64,000 nt of DNA, taken from positions 39,768 through 103,767 of the forward strand of contig JAJNNX010000083.1 in the NCBI GenBank assembly GCA_023159155.1, read 5' to 3'. The position numbers and the translations under genes were made by a program. Positions 12,178-25,145 of this stretch are shown here, piece after piece. Positions within the stretch are counted from its first letter, which is position 1, and the number at the start of each line of letters is the position of its first letter. Origin of the DNA: Ustulina deusta. Taxonomy: Eukaryota; Ascomycota; Sordariomycetes; Xylariales; Xylariaceae. Below the pieces are notes generated by a model, which was given only the letters and a program-made list of their open reading frames with translations, had not been told where the DNA came from and searched no databases.

Positions 12178-12281
12178 GTTCAATCGATCGTTACGTACAG
12201 GTCGTAGTCATATAAATATTACTTGTTAGCAGCTGTAAAAGAGTCGTATAGGCGTAAGTAACTTGCCTGGGCTGCAGTTAG

Positions 12282-12313
12282 CCAACCAACCAACCAACCA
12301 ACCAACCAACCAA
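12282..12313. repeat. (CCAA)n microsatellite
   Basis: Eight uninterrupted copies of CCAA. Confidence 0.9.
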
Positions 12314-12540
12314 TAGCCAAGCAGGCTAACCTTTGTTGTATATGCGCCGTAGGGTATACGAAGTAGCCCGATCGACTGGATAGGTCCATACAATTGGCTA
12401 GGTCCGTAGTAAGGCTAGTAGGGGTAGTGGCATGGCTGCCAGTCAAGGTGGGTGGGTGTGTGTGTATGTGTAAAAATGGTGGAGAAAGGTGGGTTGACTG
12501 GGATGGGCTGGATTTTTCTAAGTTAGAATTTGCTGGCCAA

Positions 12541-12614
12541 GTCTGTATGGCCAGGTCAGTCAGTATAGCTAGGTCAGTCAGTATGGCTAGGTCAGTACGG
12601 CTAGGTCTGTATAG
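12541..12614. repeat. ~18-bp tandem repeat (AGGTCAGTCAGTATGGCT)
   Basis: Three to four degenerate head-to-tail units with GGTCAGT(CAGT)AT/ACGGCTA, decaying to GGTCTGTATAGC. Part of the small-repeat belt that leads into the A/T-rich island. Confidence 0.8.
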
Positions 12615-12756
12615 CAGTCTGTTGTATACCTAAGGTAGGTCTGTATGGGTTGGTTGGTCTGCTAGCTATAGCGTACGAAGCCTTAAGATTTTAGTTGTGA
12701 AGCCCTAAACTATTATAGAAGTATTTCCATACTAAAATTTGCCCTAGAGCTACTTC

Positions 12757-12847
12757 CCAAGCCGGAAGGCTTGTTTATTTCGGAAGGCTTGTGAATTTCG
12801 GAAGGCTTCTGGCCCTTCCAGAAGGGTTAGAAGCCTTCCGGCCCCCC
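12757..12847. repeat. Clustered GGAAGGCTT hairpin units
   Basis: Three direct copies of CGGAAGGCTTGT-like sequence are followed by an inverted copy (AGAAGCCTTCCGG). The first copy sits in the palindrome CAAGCCGGAAGGCTTG. The sequence is shared with the MITE-like element at 11888-11994, so this looks like a rearranged relative. Confidence 0.6.
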
Positions 12848-13044
12848 TCAATCTCCCACTACAGTAGGTAGCGTTAAGGCGGGGTAGCGTTAAAGCAGGT
12901 ACTGCACTCGTATAAACAAGGCGGGTTGGTAGTTATCTCAGTTTCAGACGCCCCACATAGGCCCATAATACATCTTCTTGATGTTTTGTGGACCTATGGC
13001 GGTGCACTGTGGGCCTATACAAAAAAACCTATGAAGGACATCTG

Positions 13045-16000
13045 AGTACTTAATACAAAAAAAGTCTAAAAGGGTATACGCGGCCCATATAAATCCAAAA
13101 AATCTATTTTAAACATTTCGTTGTTACATATTTAATAAAATAAATAAAAATAAACGGGCAACGTCCAGAGCTAAATAAATAACTTGGTTACTTTTTATTA
13201 ATTTTTTATATAGTTTTTATATTTGGGGGTATTATAGTGCTTTAATATATTAAAAAATAAAAAAATATACGTAAACAAATTAACGCCCTACCCCCTAAGA
13301 ACTTGCTTAAAAATATTCCAAATCATATACTAATTTAAGTTTAAAAATAAAACTAGTTATAAAACCTTTAAAGTGTTTTTATTTATTTATTTAGGTTAGA
13401 TTATTATAGTACGTATTAGGAAATTTAATTAACATACTATTTTTAAAAATACATATATACTTACCTTTTTAATAGATTAAACAACTTCTAATTAAATTAA
13501 AAAAAATATAGCAAAACTTGCAATTATAAGGCTATTCTCTAAGTATAAATTTTTAGCAAATTTAATAGGGTTATTTTTTTAGCTTAGGTTACTAGGTGTG
13601 AGCGTTGCTTAAGTACAAAATAACTAATGCTATATTACTACTAATATACTTAGCAAAAACTTAACTATATAACTTATAATTTGATTAAAAAACTAACAGT
13701 ATACTTAAAATTGGGCTTTTATTTTTAGATACTAATTTTTCCGCTAATCTATTTTTGCTTATAGTACAGTTTTTTATTATAATGGCATTTTTAAGCAAAC
13801 TTTTTAGCCCGCCTAGCGGTTATACTAGCGTTAGCGCACTTAATTTTATTGCTAATCCTATAACTAAAAATATTGCAAAAGTTATTAGTAACTTTTTCGA
13901 GCGTACTAAAAATCAGAAAACCTAGCGCTTATTATTTAAAACATATTATAAATAGCTATTTAAACATATATCTTACTTTAAAAACATTATTTTATAATGC
14001 TTGTTTATTACTATTATAATTTGTTTTATTATTAGTACTAAAAAAACTTATAAAAGTTAGATTAGCGCTATTTATTACTTAGCGTTCTAGCAAGTTAATA
14101 TAGTACTTATTACTACTACTAGATATAATAAAAATATTATTTTATATATTTTTACTGCTATTACCGATCTGATTACGGTTTAAATTGTTTTTTTAATATA
14201 GTTTGGCTAAGTATAAATATTTAATATTAAAAAAGATATCTTTAGATCTTTTTTTATTTTTATTAATATAAATATATATTTAAAAGTAAGCTTAAAACTT
14301 AAAACTATAAAGCTATTGAATTATTAATATATATTTATATTTAGAACTAAAAGATTTGGTTAGAAATCTAGGCTAGCAAATATAACTATATTTTTTTTAG
14401 TTCTAAGCAAGCTTTAAACCTAAAGTTTAAAGCAGTGTTATAAAGCCTTAGCTTTTATATAGTAGTTAGGCTTTTTGCTATTAATAAGCTATATGTTGTA
14501 TAAAAATAACAAAAGTTTTGATAAGATTTTACGTTTTTATATATGTTATAATTTTTTTTACTTTATTAATTGTTTTAGTTTAGTTATATAACTACTTTTA
14601 AGCGTAAGTACTAAACTTTTATTTTAGATTGCGCAAGATTTGACTAAATATAGCTTAAAATTATTTATATTTTTATTAATTGTTTAGAAATTTTTATTAC
14701 TATATAGCTTTTATTATAAAGCTATATTTGCAACTACTATTAATTCAAATTTTTGTTTAAAATAGCTTTTGTTAATAGTATTAGAAATATTTCTAAAACT
14801 ATTATTTATATTAATAGTAAAACAATATTTTAGGTTATATATTATTATTTGATCTAGTTTCTAATTAATAAAAAAAGATTTAATTTAATAAAAATAAAAA
14901 AAACTATTACTAGATATAACGCTAATGTTTAACTAGCTAATAAAAATCAAATCTATAATAAATTTAGTTGCTTTAATACTTTAATTTATATTATGCTTAT
15001 AACTATTATATTTGGTATAAGTTTCTATTTGCTTAACATTAAACGGATTGTTTAGTATAATCTGCCTATTTAGCCTAGTATTATAAATATCTAGCAATAT
15101 ATTAAATAAGCTATACATAAAATTAAAAGCTAAAGCATTATATATATTTTTATGCCTTACTAGATTTTTAATTATTTTAGTACAAATAATTAGTTACCTA
15201 AAGCTCTTTTTTGTATGTATAGGCGCTAAAAAAAATAACCTTTCTAGCTTTGTCTAGCTAGCAATTTTAAAAAAATATTTTTAGTAGAGCTAAATACTAA
15301 CAATATTAATAGTAGTATAGCAAGCAATACTAGTAATATAAATAGTTTTATATTTTATAATTTTTGTTTTGAACAAGCTTAAATAAAAACTAATTTTGCG
15401 AATTATATTTTTTTTAGCGCAAGTAGCGTTAAATGGTCTAAAGTTAATATATTTAAACATAAAAAACTTAACCCGGATATCCAATTTTTTTTTAATTTGA
15501 TCTATTTTTATTAATAAGCTTTAAAGTTTTTTTAAAAACTTAATAACGCTAATCTCAAGTATAAGCGTTCTATTAATTATAGCTAGTATTGCAACTGCTA
15601 TAATAATAATATAGGACTTATGCCTGCTTTAAGCCCTTTTTTAAAACTAAATAATAAGAAACTTAATACTAATTTTTTTATAGTTATAGCTTTGTAGTAG
15701 ATTTCTATATAATGCATAGAAAAAGCTTAAGGATTAGTTATAAGCGTTTGCTTTAAGCTTATTAGCAAAATGTTTATAAAAGCATGTTTTTAATATGCTG
15801 TTATATAATAATTTTTTAGTAGCAAAGAACATATTAGACCTACTATAAGCTTTTTAGATCTTTAAAGCTTTACTACTGCAGTACTTTTGCTTTGTAATTA
15901 GGAGTTTTTTAATACTAATGGAGAAGCATTAGTTAAAATGTGCTATAATACTTTCTTTAAACTTTTTATACGCTGGAATAAGAGTTGTACCTAGCGAGCT

Positions 16001-19000
16001 AACAAAAGAGCCTGTAATAGAGCTATAATTCGTATCTAAGATAAGATTCTGTAAAAAAAAAGAGTTCGTGCTACTTTTAGCACAAAGATCTTTTTTAGTA
16101 CATGTATCCAAAGCAGTAGAAATAATAATAACTAAGAACTAAAAGGAACAAAAGGAATTAGCTAATTAATAGTAAAGATTGTTATAATTAAAAAATAAAT
16201 AATCTAATATATAATTAACTAGTTATTAAATCAAGCATATTATAGTATATAAGAATTAAGCCTATTTAGTTAAATCGTTATATTTTATATATGCTTATTA
16301 AAAATAACAATAAAAATCAAATTTAATAGCTTATATATAAGCTAAGGTTATTTATAATATTATTTATATTATTATTATTATTTTTATTTTTATTTATTTT
16401 ATTATTTTTAAATAACTGCTCCAAGGGGCAAACCTGCATACTAGGCAATAGTACTAATAAATCTTTTTATTTTTGCTGGACCTCGGCTAGCACCCGCAAC
16501 TTTTCTTTTATTTATTGCTTAACGTTAGCTTGCTAAGTTATTAATATAGCCCGGAATTAAGATCGCAATTCTAATATATCTAAAGGGCTAGTAGATATAT
16601 TTTATATAATAAAAAACGGAAGAGGAGGCAGAAGCAGCGGAAAAAATAGAAAAAAAAGAAGAAGAGAAAAAAAAAAAGCAGGGGCAAAAATAAAAGTAAA
16701 AACAGAAATAGAAGCAGAAAAAGACATAACTATATAAATATACTATTAGCTAATATATTTTGCTAGTAAACTTAGTATAAACTTATAGCTATATTTTCTT
16801 TTTTGGTTGTTATAAATATAGCTAGCGTACGCTTTTTTGTGGCTATTTATATATATATCCTATAAGTTCTTACTACTAGCGTAGCGCAAGCACTCTTACT
16901 ACGGAGCAATACTTAAAACTTGCTATAAAGCAGTTCTTATATTTTTATTAGCGCTTGTAGTACTAGACAAAAAATTAAATTTGTTTTTATAAGCGCTTTA
17001 TAGCTTATATTATAGCAGCTAGACAGTTAGGAAATTAAGAAAGGAAGCAAAAAAAGGAGCAGTTAGTAGGGTGGTATATTAGCGCTGCATAACTTTATAA
17101 CTCTAGCAGATAGCCTTTTACGTAGTTTTGGTAGCTAAATATTATAGCAGATTAAATAATATTAATATTTAAATAAAGGTTAAAACATACCTTACTAGTA
17201 GTAGGTGTAGCGGCGGCGAAAGCAAAAATATAATGGCAGTAGCGGTAGTAGTAGTAGTAGTAGCAAGTCTGGGATATTATAGGGGTTATAATGCCCTGAA
17301 GGGCCAGCGTTAGACATATTATTATTATTGTTATTATTATTGTTGCTATTGCTATTGCTGTTACTACTGCTAATGATAGTGATAGTGATAGTAATAGTGA
17401 TAATGATAAGGGTAGTAGTAGTAGTAGGAGTAGCAGCAGCAAAAGTAGTAATATTAATAAGGCAGTGGCCATAAATAACTAGAAATATATACTATAGCAC
17501 ACTTAAATAGAGCTTTAGAGCATTTTAAATATACTAGGTATGCTATAGTAAAAAAAAATACTAAAAAGATTTATACTATAATATACTACAACATTTTAAA
17601 GCTTAATTTAAGTGTGCTATAGTATACTATATTTTTTTAAAGCTTAATTTAAGTATATTATAGCAAATAAAAAAAAGTATTAGCTAATTAATATTATATT
17701 AACTATATAACTATAATAGCTATAAATATCTATTTAAAGTTAGTGTACTATAGTACACTTAAATGATTAAGCCTATAAGTCTGGAGTGCTATAGCACACA
17801 TAACTAACTAATATAACTAACTAAACTACTCTAAAGTACTAAGGTTGCCTAGACTAACCCTTTAGAAGTTATTAGGCTTATTAGTATTAAAGAAACGCTA
17901 TTTTTTATTTCCCTAGTCAACAATCTTATCTTAAGTACTACCCCTAGCTAAGCCAGATATAAAATATTAAACAGCTTTATCTTTCTTTAGAATAATATTA
18001 TTAAAATTATTAACTTTGTCTAAAAAAGTTTTCTAACTATGCTAATAGATATTTTTAATATTAAACATTTTAGGTTATAACGTACGCTTGGTTATATTAT
18101 CCTTAAATAGCTTATAAACATAAGAAATAATATTAATAGTAATATTTTTAAATATATAAGTTCTTTTAAAATAAATATTAAAAGTGCTTTTAATAGATTT
18201 TTAAATAATAGTTAAATAGCTGCTATTAAGAGCTAGGCAAATAAATATAGCTGTAATATTATAGGTTAAGTTCTTGTTATGCTTAATATTAAAAGCGTAG
18301 CTAGTATTAATATGCTCTAAAAATAAATCAATAAGCTTATAATTACTACTAGTAGTAATATAGCAAATAAAACCTTTTTAAAGAATAATATTACAAGTTT
18401 TTTTATTAAAAATATTTTTATAAAATAGCTAAGCGAAATATAGCATTTCTAAACCATAGTTTAAAAAGCAACTTTTTTAGAAAAAAATCAGAAACTAAAG
18501 AATCATATCTCTTAATATACCAAAATCTCTATAACAAATAGCTTTATAAATAATTAATAAGATCTTAATAGTTTATATTAGTTTGTAATAGTTATAGAAT
18601 TTAGTATTAATATTATTAATAGAAATACTAAAATATTTGCTAGTTTATCTATTAAGTATAAAAATAGTTAATTAGATATTATTAAGGATTATATTTAAAA
18701 TATCGGGATTAGTTATAGCAAAAAGCTTTTAAACTAAATTAATATTAATATTTTTGTTATAAAAAGTAAAAAAGCTTTTATTGCAAAGTCTTTTTATTAT
18801 AAACGTAAAAATATAAGATATAAAGCTATAAATTAGTAAAAGAATTGTTTAATAATATTTAATATTTTTTTTATTAATATGTTTTAAGCGTTAGAAAAAT
18901 TTAATATTTGCTAAAATAATAGCGCTCGATCGGACTTTACTATTGTTAGTATTCCAAAAAATATAAAAAAATATTTTAATATAATTAAGCTTGATATAAA

Positions 19001-20715
19001 AAAGGGCTGGGACTAAAAACATTTATTTTTTATGTTCTTAGGGCTTGCTAGTTTTAGATTATAAATATTTAATACAGCAAATAAAAGAAGTAGTTTTCTA
19101 GTCGCTATATATAAAGGTCAATCGATTGTTATATTTTTTAAATTTAAGGCAGTATTACTAAAGCTTTTTATAGATTTTATAAACGCTTAAATATATAAAT
19201 TAGTTAATTAGTTATATTATAGCACGCTATTAAAAGTGCAATAATAATTTGCTATTAATTGTTTTTTTGTTTTTAAAGATTGCGTTAATCTATAAATATA
19301 GGCTATTTATATACTTAATATATTTAACTTTAGAAAACTTGGGCAACTTTTTAAACTTAAAAAAGTTCTTAATCGAAAATTTTATAAAGTATTAGAAAGC
19401 TTTATTAAATAATAGTTTTTTTAAGATAAAGTATTTTAAAATTATTGCTTTTATAAAAAATTGTTTTAAATTAAAAGATTTTTATAAAAGCAGGCCGTAT
19501 AATAAAGGGCAAGCTATAAGATAAGCAATAGTTAGATTAACAAAATAATCTTGCTTACTTTTAGCTAATTCTTGGACTTTATTTATAAAATTAAAATTAT
19601 TATAAACAATAATTTTGTTAGAATTATAAGTAGTTTATTAAACGTTTAATATAAAACAATAATGCTTAAGTTAGCAAAAGTGTTTATAATATGTTATAGT
19701 GTTCTATTTGCTAACATATAAAGGCCTAATATTTAGCAAAGAAATATATTAGTATTTTAGGCATATTTTTTTATTAAAACAAAAAAAAATAAATAGGCTT
19801 TCGAGCTAACATTTCTATTATTTAAAACCTTAGTAACATTTTTATATACTATTTGCTAATTCTAGAAAAGCTAAAAAATCAGACGTACAAGTTTAAATAC
19901 CTTAGATTTTAGTATTTTTTAAGCGCTATTAAAAATCTTTTAAAGCTAAGCTGTACTATAAACTTGTATAATTATAGTAAGCTAATCTAGTTAAGTTTTA
20001 TATAGCTTAAAATTAGCAAAAATAAGCTTAGTAAGTAGTATATAAAGCTTTTAGCAAAACTAACAAACAATAATAGTTCTAAATTTATAAAAAGCTATAA
20101 TATTAACCCTATAGGTTTATAAAGCTCTACGGATATTATTATTTAATAAAGCATCTGCTAGAAATATAATACGTTTTTTTGTAGCGTAAAACGTTTTTAA
20201 GCTAACCTAAGCTATAATAAGATCTTTAATGTTATATTGTTTTATTTTATATAAAAGATTGCAAGCTTAGCGTATATTTTTTTAGTTATATAGTTAACGC
20301 TAAAGTTAGACGGTTTAAGTAATAATAATATTATTATTTTTATTATTATAATATAGATTATTATTACTTTTGTTTTTATTTTTGCTATTTTTAGCGTTAT
20401 TAAGGAATAATAATTTAAAAAATAAGATAGGAGTAATACGTAACGCGCAAAGTATTAACTAATAATTAATAAAAGCAATATTTAAAAATTCTAAAAACTT
20501 AGGACTACTTTAAAGGAAAGATGTTATTTTAGTTAAATTTAAGTAAAATATAACAATTCTAGTATTAAAAAACAGCTAGAATAATTTTTTCTAAAATAGC
20601 AGAAGTAAAACGCAATACATCTATTACGCGTTAAAAAAACCTAGTATTTTGGTCTATACTAGCTGTACTAAAGCATAGCATATATCTACTTGCGATTAGG
20701 TCTGTATTAAGTACT
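13045..20715. mobile_element. RIP-degraded A/T-rich island (unidentified transposon remains)
   Basis: About 7.7 kb of strongly A/T-rich sequence with abundant TA, few CpG, and stops in every frame. It contrasts sharply with flanks of normal composition. This is the pattern RIP leaves on repeats. Part of it (about 15905-16135, +) still reads as a Lys/Arg-rich peptide broken only by TAA/TAG codons. Inside are (TAG/GTA)n-type microsatellites (about 17215-17460) and a cluster of small palindromic ends at 17492-17790. A 13-bp perfect inverted repeat (AGTACTTAATACA at 13045-13057, its complement at 20703-20715) brackets the block and may or may not be a terminal repeat. I could not assign a transposon family. 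Confidence 0.6.
17492..17622. repeat. Short element with 17-bp perfect inverted ends (MITE-like)
   Basis: CTATAGCACACTTAAAT at 17492-17508 is matched by its exact reverse complement at 17606-17622. Weaker pairing extends about 12 bp inward (AGCTTTA on both arms). A mutated copy of the right end follows near 17645-17667, and a left-type end (CTATAGTACACTTAAAT) lies near 17750. A related palindrome, GTGCTATAGCAC, lies near 17787. These look like ends of several non-autonomous DNA transposons. Confidence 0.5.
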
Positions 20716-23700
20716 TAGACTAGCTACGTATTGCTTAGGTAGAAAAATTAAAAAAAAATATGATTAGTCAGAAATTCAGGCTAGTGGGGCCATGTACCAT
20801 CAGCCACAATAAAAACGCGCTAGCTGGTCTGAGCGCTGAGATAAGTTGGTAGCTAGGTAGGTGGGTGGATGGATAGACGGATAAATAGGAACCGGAATGG
20901 GACGAGGAGAAGCCAAAGCTGTGATCATGAAATTAGAACCAGAACTAAGACTACGATGACTTTGTCTTAGACTCAGGATCTTAAAGCTGCCGGAAAGGCA
21001 GAGGGAAGTATTCCAGTTCTCAGAGAGATAATCTTGAAGTGGTGGAGAAGTGTGTGGCTACGGGTATATAGTATATCCGCAAAAATCACTGAAATGCTCT
21101 TCGGGTGTCGGACTACTGATCAATCACATGTGTAGCTCTCAATTTGGGGTTGGCGTTGCGAAATAAAGGTGGCAAATTATTCCGGGATGCTGAATTTGTG
21201 CAGCTCTTGGGGGGGGAATTAAAGTAGCTTAAAAACTGCATTGGTATAGACCTCTAGCTCCAAGCTGGCGAAGGAATGGCGGATGATATGAGATGGCTGA
21301 TTAAAATGTCTTTATACATACGGATAGAATAAAAGGGTGAGCGACAATATGACCAGACGCGCTTATATCCGGGTCATCTATTATCCACGTAGCAATCAAA
21401 TAGTGAATGCAGAAGAAACAATGTAATGTAATGCAAGAAGTGCATTCACTGTAAATGGCATTACCTACACCAAGACTTCTCTAATATTCAAGTCATATCC
21501 ATCACATTTTCTGATAAGGTCTATCCACAAACTATCTCTGCGCCTTTGCACCCTAGGTAGGTAGGTATTGGTCTCTCTAATTTGCCACCCTTATACTAAT
21601 GTTAACTACACCATCACAAAAGTTTTCAGTTGATGGCGATACATGAGAGGGTTTTCTGTCCGCATTAACATCATAACCTACCTGGATCTATAATTGACTG
21701 TTGCTGACACTTACATATAAAGACCCCAAAGAGAGGTATCCCTGGGTCTAGGGGTTAGAGTTGAACTTGGGGCTGGCCTTGTAATATGATATATAGGAAT
21801 ATAATTACCAAGTAAACCATGCATGGGTTTAACTTCAACACTCAAGAGCGCGGATTAAAGTCCTGGGACCCATATTTAGAGGTACAAAGCATAATTCTGG
21901 TCAAGAAGGTGTGTTATAAGCAATACTTTAACTAGCTACGAGGATCGCAACTCAGGACACCAGCACTCTAGGGAAGTGGGAGTTAGTTGTGCTAACTTGC
22001 GGACCATTTCATTGTGCCCATAGCATGCCTAAGCTCGTTGCATTATGTACTCTAATATATCTATTATTTTCTGGGAATAATCACGCTCACAGAAGGCGAA
22101 ATTAGAGGGCTCTTAAATTGCTATGAAATGCTATCAGGCTAAAACTGGCTGGGATGCCGAGCGAACCAAAGCAAGCACACATACACACATAGAGAGAGAG
22201 AGACAAGACGAGGAAGTAGAAGGAAAAGAAGAAGGTCATTGGTCTCTCTAAGGGGATCGGACCCCTAGTACCCAGCGATGCAGGGCAAATATGCCTAGTA
22301 AGAACACCAGGTATCAATACTAGAGAGACAATGATTCGCCGGATCATCATCACATAGATGCCTGCACAACCCTCCGGCAACGCGTTAGGCTGCTCTGTAG
22401 CATCTGCGATATTCTATCACCTGGTCGTGTGTTAGTGTCTCCTTTCGCACATATGGGAAGTTTGGAGCCGGAAAGGATTGCTCGTTTCCATGCTTCCTTT
22501 CTGTTTTGTGTCGGTATCTGGTAGATGGGAGTCAGGTCTTTCTTGTCATTCTGTTACCTAAAATTTGAGTGCACGGATATTAATGGTCACGTTACTAAGT
22601 AGGTGGTTCGATGGAGATGGATGAGAAGAATGGCATTGGTTTCTTGGGTGTAGCTAGCTCACTTTCTGCTTTCTCCGAGAAGTGTTGCTAGTTATTGGTA
22701 GATGTTGTCCCTGCAAATAGCCTATAGAAGACTTGACGCCTGTTTGCCGTGGCATTCAAGGAGCTCTTTGTTCAATCAATCATGATAATGCGAAGATGAA
22801 TACTGCAAAAGATGCGCTCTAACGATAGGTAGTAATACCGAAAATACTCGTTGGTCCATCGCATCTTACCTTAAGAACTAATGAACAAGATGTACTATAG
22901 GTGATGCTTCAATAGGGATAATATATGCACTGCTACAAATTTATTTCAGCCATTAGCGCGATGTTTGTGACTGAAGGAAGACCCCCTTTAAAGCTGTGGT
23001 AGGAGGCGAAGTCGTGAGTACTTCTATCTTCCTACACACGACCGCCAAAGGCCGACCAAGGCGACATAGACCATCTCCATTCGCGCTCCCCTCCGAGGGC
23101 TGTCTAATACTTGGTTATCTATAGAGAACAACAGGCGAGTTGGAATCCGAAGTCTCTTGGGTAAAGCCACGGGCAAAGGCATACGCTCTGAGATTAATGT
23201 CAGCGAAAGCTCCTCACGAGTCATAAACAAAAGGATATAGTCGTCATATTGTTATCAGAGTGAATGTATCCTCATTGATGATCAGAAGTCGAACATTTGA
23301 AAGAAATAAAAACTCATCATATAACGGTCGTGTGACGTGATGAAGGCGGCCACCAGCCACAGAGTGCTGGTGCAATTTCATCTCAGGGCTGAAAGGGTTG
23401 AAGCAAGATTACACCAAGGACGAAGTAGGAAATACGCGGTTAACTCACAGCAGGAATCCCGAATCCAGTGTATTTACGTCATACACTTACACTAAGCCTA
23501 TACGCCGCAGTAGTGAAGACAAAATACGCGAAGGGGCACAGGGTTTGGGATTGGGACTGGCAAACTTGACTGATGCAGAGGAGCAAAAGTTTTGAAATTT
23601 GGCTGGAAGTTTTTTGCGAGCTGTAAGTGGAGCCTATCTAGCTTACCTAGGTAGGTAATAGGGGCTGACAGCTGTGTGGATCAAAAACTGGGGAGGTGAG

Positions 23701-24056
23701 GAAGTGGGTTGGGCTCACTCAGCATCATGCAGCATGGTCCACCAGTGTGTAATCGCTTACTTAGAAGCTTGGCTTAGAGCTTATTTCTCTTTTGGCGTCT
23801 TTTCGCCCCTCCAAGACCCCTCCAAGACCCCTCGAGGCCTACCCTTGTTGACTAGAAATGTAAGACAGCGGACTTGACGAGGCAAGAACTTTGTCATAGC
23901 TATCTGGTGTAGAGGTACGCTATTGCCATGCAATGAATAAGTATTACCCAAGATCCTTCCTGTCTCAGCCAGATCGTTCCAATTATTGTAATCTGCTTGC
24001 TAAGAACATTATATTGTAAGGCGTACCTTCTGAGGGTGCACCACAAAGAAGTATAT
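20716..24056. other. Gene-free stretch of ordinary composition
   Basis: About 3.3 kb between the A/T-rich island and the pirin gene. Composition is normal again after about 20.76 kb. I found no frame with recognisable coding character, no rRNA and no tRNA. It holds a short GA microsatellite near 22191, CCTAGGTAGG palindromes (21552-21567, 23643-23658), and a triplicated CCCCTCCAAGA-like motif at 23806-23837, just upstream of the pirin gene. Confidence 0.5.
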
Positions 24057-25145
24057 ATGAAGCGCATCGTTCTCGCCTTGTCGATCTTAGTTGTTTCATT
24101 TTCCATCATCATATACAATTCGAATACCATCAAGAGTTTCCTCCAAGGGACACGGTTTGAATACCCCCAACAACCGGCTATTATCACATCCCAAGGCGGA
24201 CGGCCATCGCCGACAACACATCTAGCTTCGGATCTACCCGTTTCATCTCCCATCGATTCACCCCAGCATATGAACGCCATCAAGAGCACAATGTCAAAAG
24301 CTCTTTCGCACGCCAAGGTCACACCTCACCGCTCGGCGGCGCGTGGACATTCCGATCATGGCTGGCTGAATACCTATCACAGCTTTTCTTTTGCTGACTG
24401 GTTCAATCCCAACTTCACCCATTTCGGATCCTTGCGGGTGCTAAACGAAGATCGTGTAAAGCCCAACTCGGGCTTTCCCACCCATCCCCACCGGGATTTT
24501 GAGATCTTCAGCTACATCATCTCGGGCGAATTAACACACCGAGATAGCATGCTCAAGAAGGGCGCCGAAGGTGCCCAGTCGGATAAGTTCTATCGCATGC
24601 ATCGGGGTGACGTCCAATTCACCACTGGCGGAACCGGTATTGCGCACTCTGAGCAGAACGAGCACAACAAGGACACAGTTCACTTCCTTCAGATCTGGGC
24701 CATTCCGTGGAAGCGAGGGCTCACTCCCCGGTACCATACGCGCCGCTTCGACGATGAGGAGAAGAGACAGGGCTTCGTCCCCATCCTAAGCCCCTTGAAA
24801 GGCGGCCCTGATGCCACACACGAGCAGGAGCAGGCCGCGGAACCCACTATTGATGGCACAATACCCATTCACGCCGACTTCGTTATGAGTGCCGGTATTA
24901 TTGCGCCGCAGAAGAGGTTCGAGTGGGTAGTCGGCGCCAATGCTACTGAGAATCTTAAGAGGAAGGTATACATTCATCTTGCCATGAATAAGGGAGGAAA
25001 GGCGAAGATCCGCTTAGATGGACGGGAAGAAGTGTACAACGAGGGCGATGGCGCATTCGTAGATGACGTGCGCGCTGGTGATAAGCTATCTGTTGAGAGT
25101 GTGGGTGAAGCAGAGGCTGAAGTTGTTCTTCTCGACACAGCATGA
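24057..25145 (+). CDS. Pirin-like bicupin protein with N-terminal membrane anchor
   Basis: 362 aa from the first ATG of the frame (24057). Residues 2-20 are a basic start plus a hydrophobic run (KRIVLALSILVVSFSIII), a likely signal anchor. Residues ~20-75 are a linker. The pirin core begins near 80 (KALSHAKVTPHRSAARGHSD) with the typical YHSFSFADW. The metal ligands of the family are present: HPH (His143, His145) and IAHSE (His197, Glu199). The second cupin fills the C-terminus. Known family roles are a nuclear Fe-dependent cofactor (animals) and quercetin 2,3-dioxygenase activity (bacterial and human pirins); the substrate here is unknown. If initiation were at the internal ATG at 24270, the product would be a soluble pirin of usual length (~290 aa). 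The gene has no intron. Confidence 0.88.
   Translation: MKRIVLALSILVVSFSIIIYNSNTIKSFLQGTRFEYPQQPAIITSQGGRPSPTTHLASDLPVSSPIDSPQHMNAIKSTMSKALSHAKVTPHRSAARGHSDHGWLNTYHSFSFADWFNPNFTHFGSLRVLNEDRVKPNSGFPTHPHRDFEIFSYIISGELTHRDSMLKKGAEGAQSDKFYRMHRGDVQFTTGGTGIAHSEQNEHNKDTVHFLQIWAIPWKRGLTPRYHTRRFDDEEKRQGFVPILSPLKGGPDATHEQEQAAEPTIDGTIPIHADFVMSAGIIAPQKRFEWVVGANATENLKRKVYIHLAMNKGGKAKIRLDGREEVYNEGDGAFVDDVRAGDKLSVESVGEAEAEVVLLDTA

Noticed and set aside
17152..17472. Minus-strand poly-leucine membrane protein
   Set aside because: It is the translation of TAG/GTA- and TTA-type microsatellites in a RIP island; no gene context.
22102..22380. 92-aa minus-strand frame in the 20.7-24 kb gap
   Set aside because: Single hydrophobic stretch produced partly by a GA microsatellite; no domain, no splice partners.
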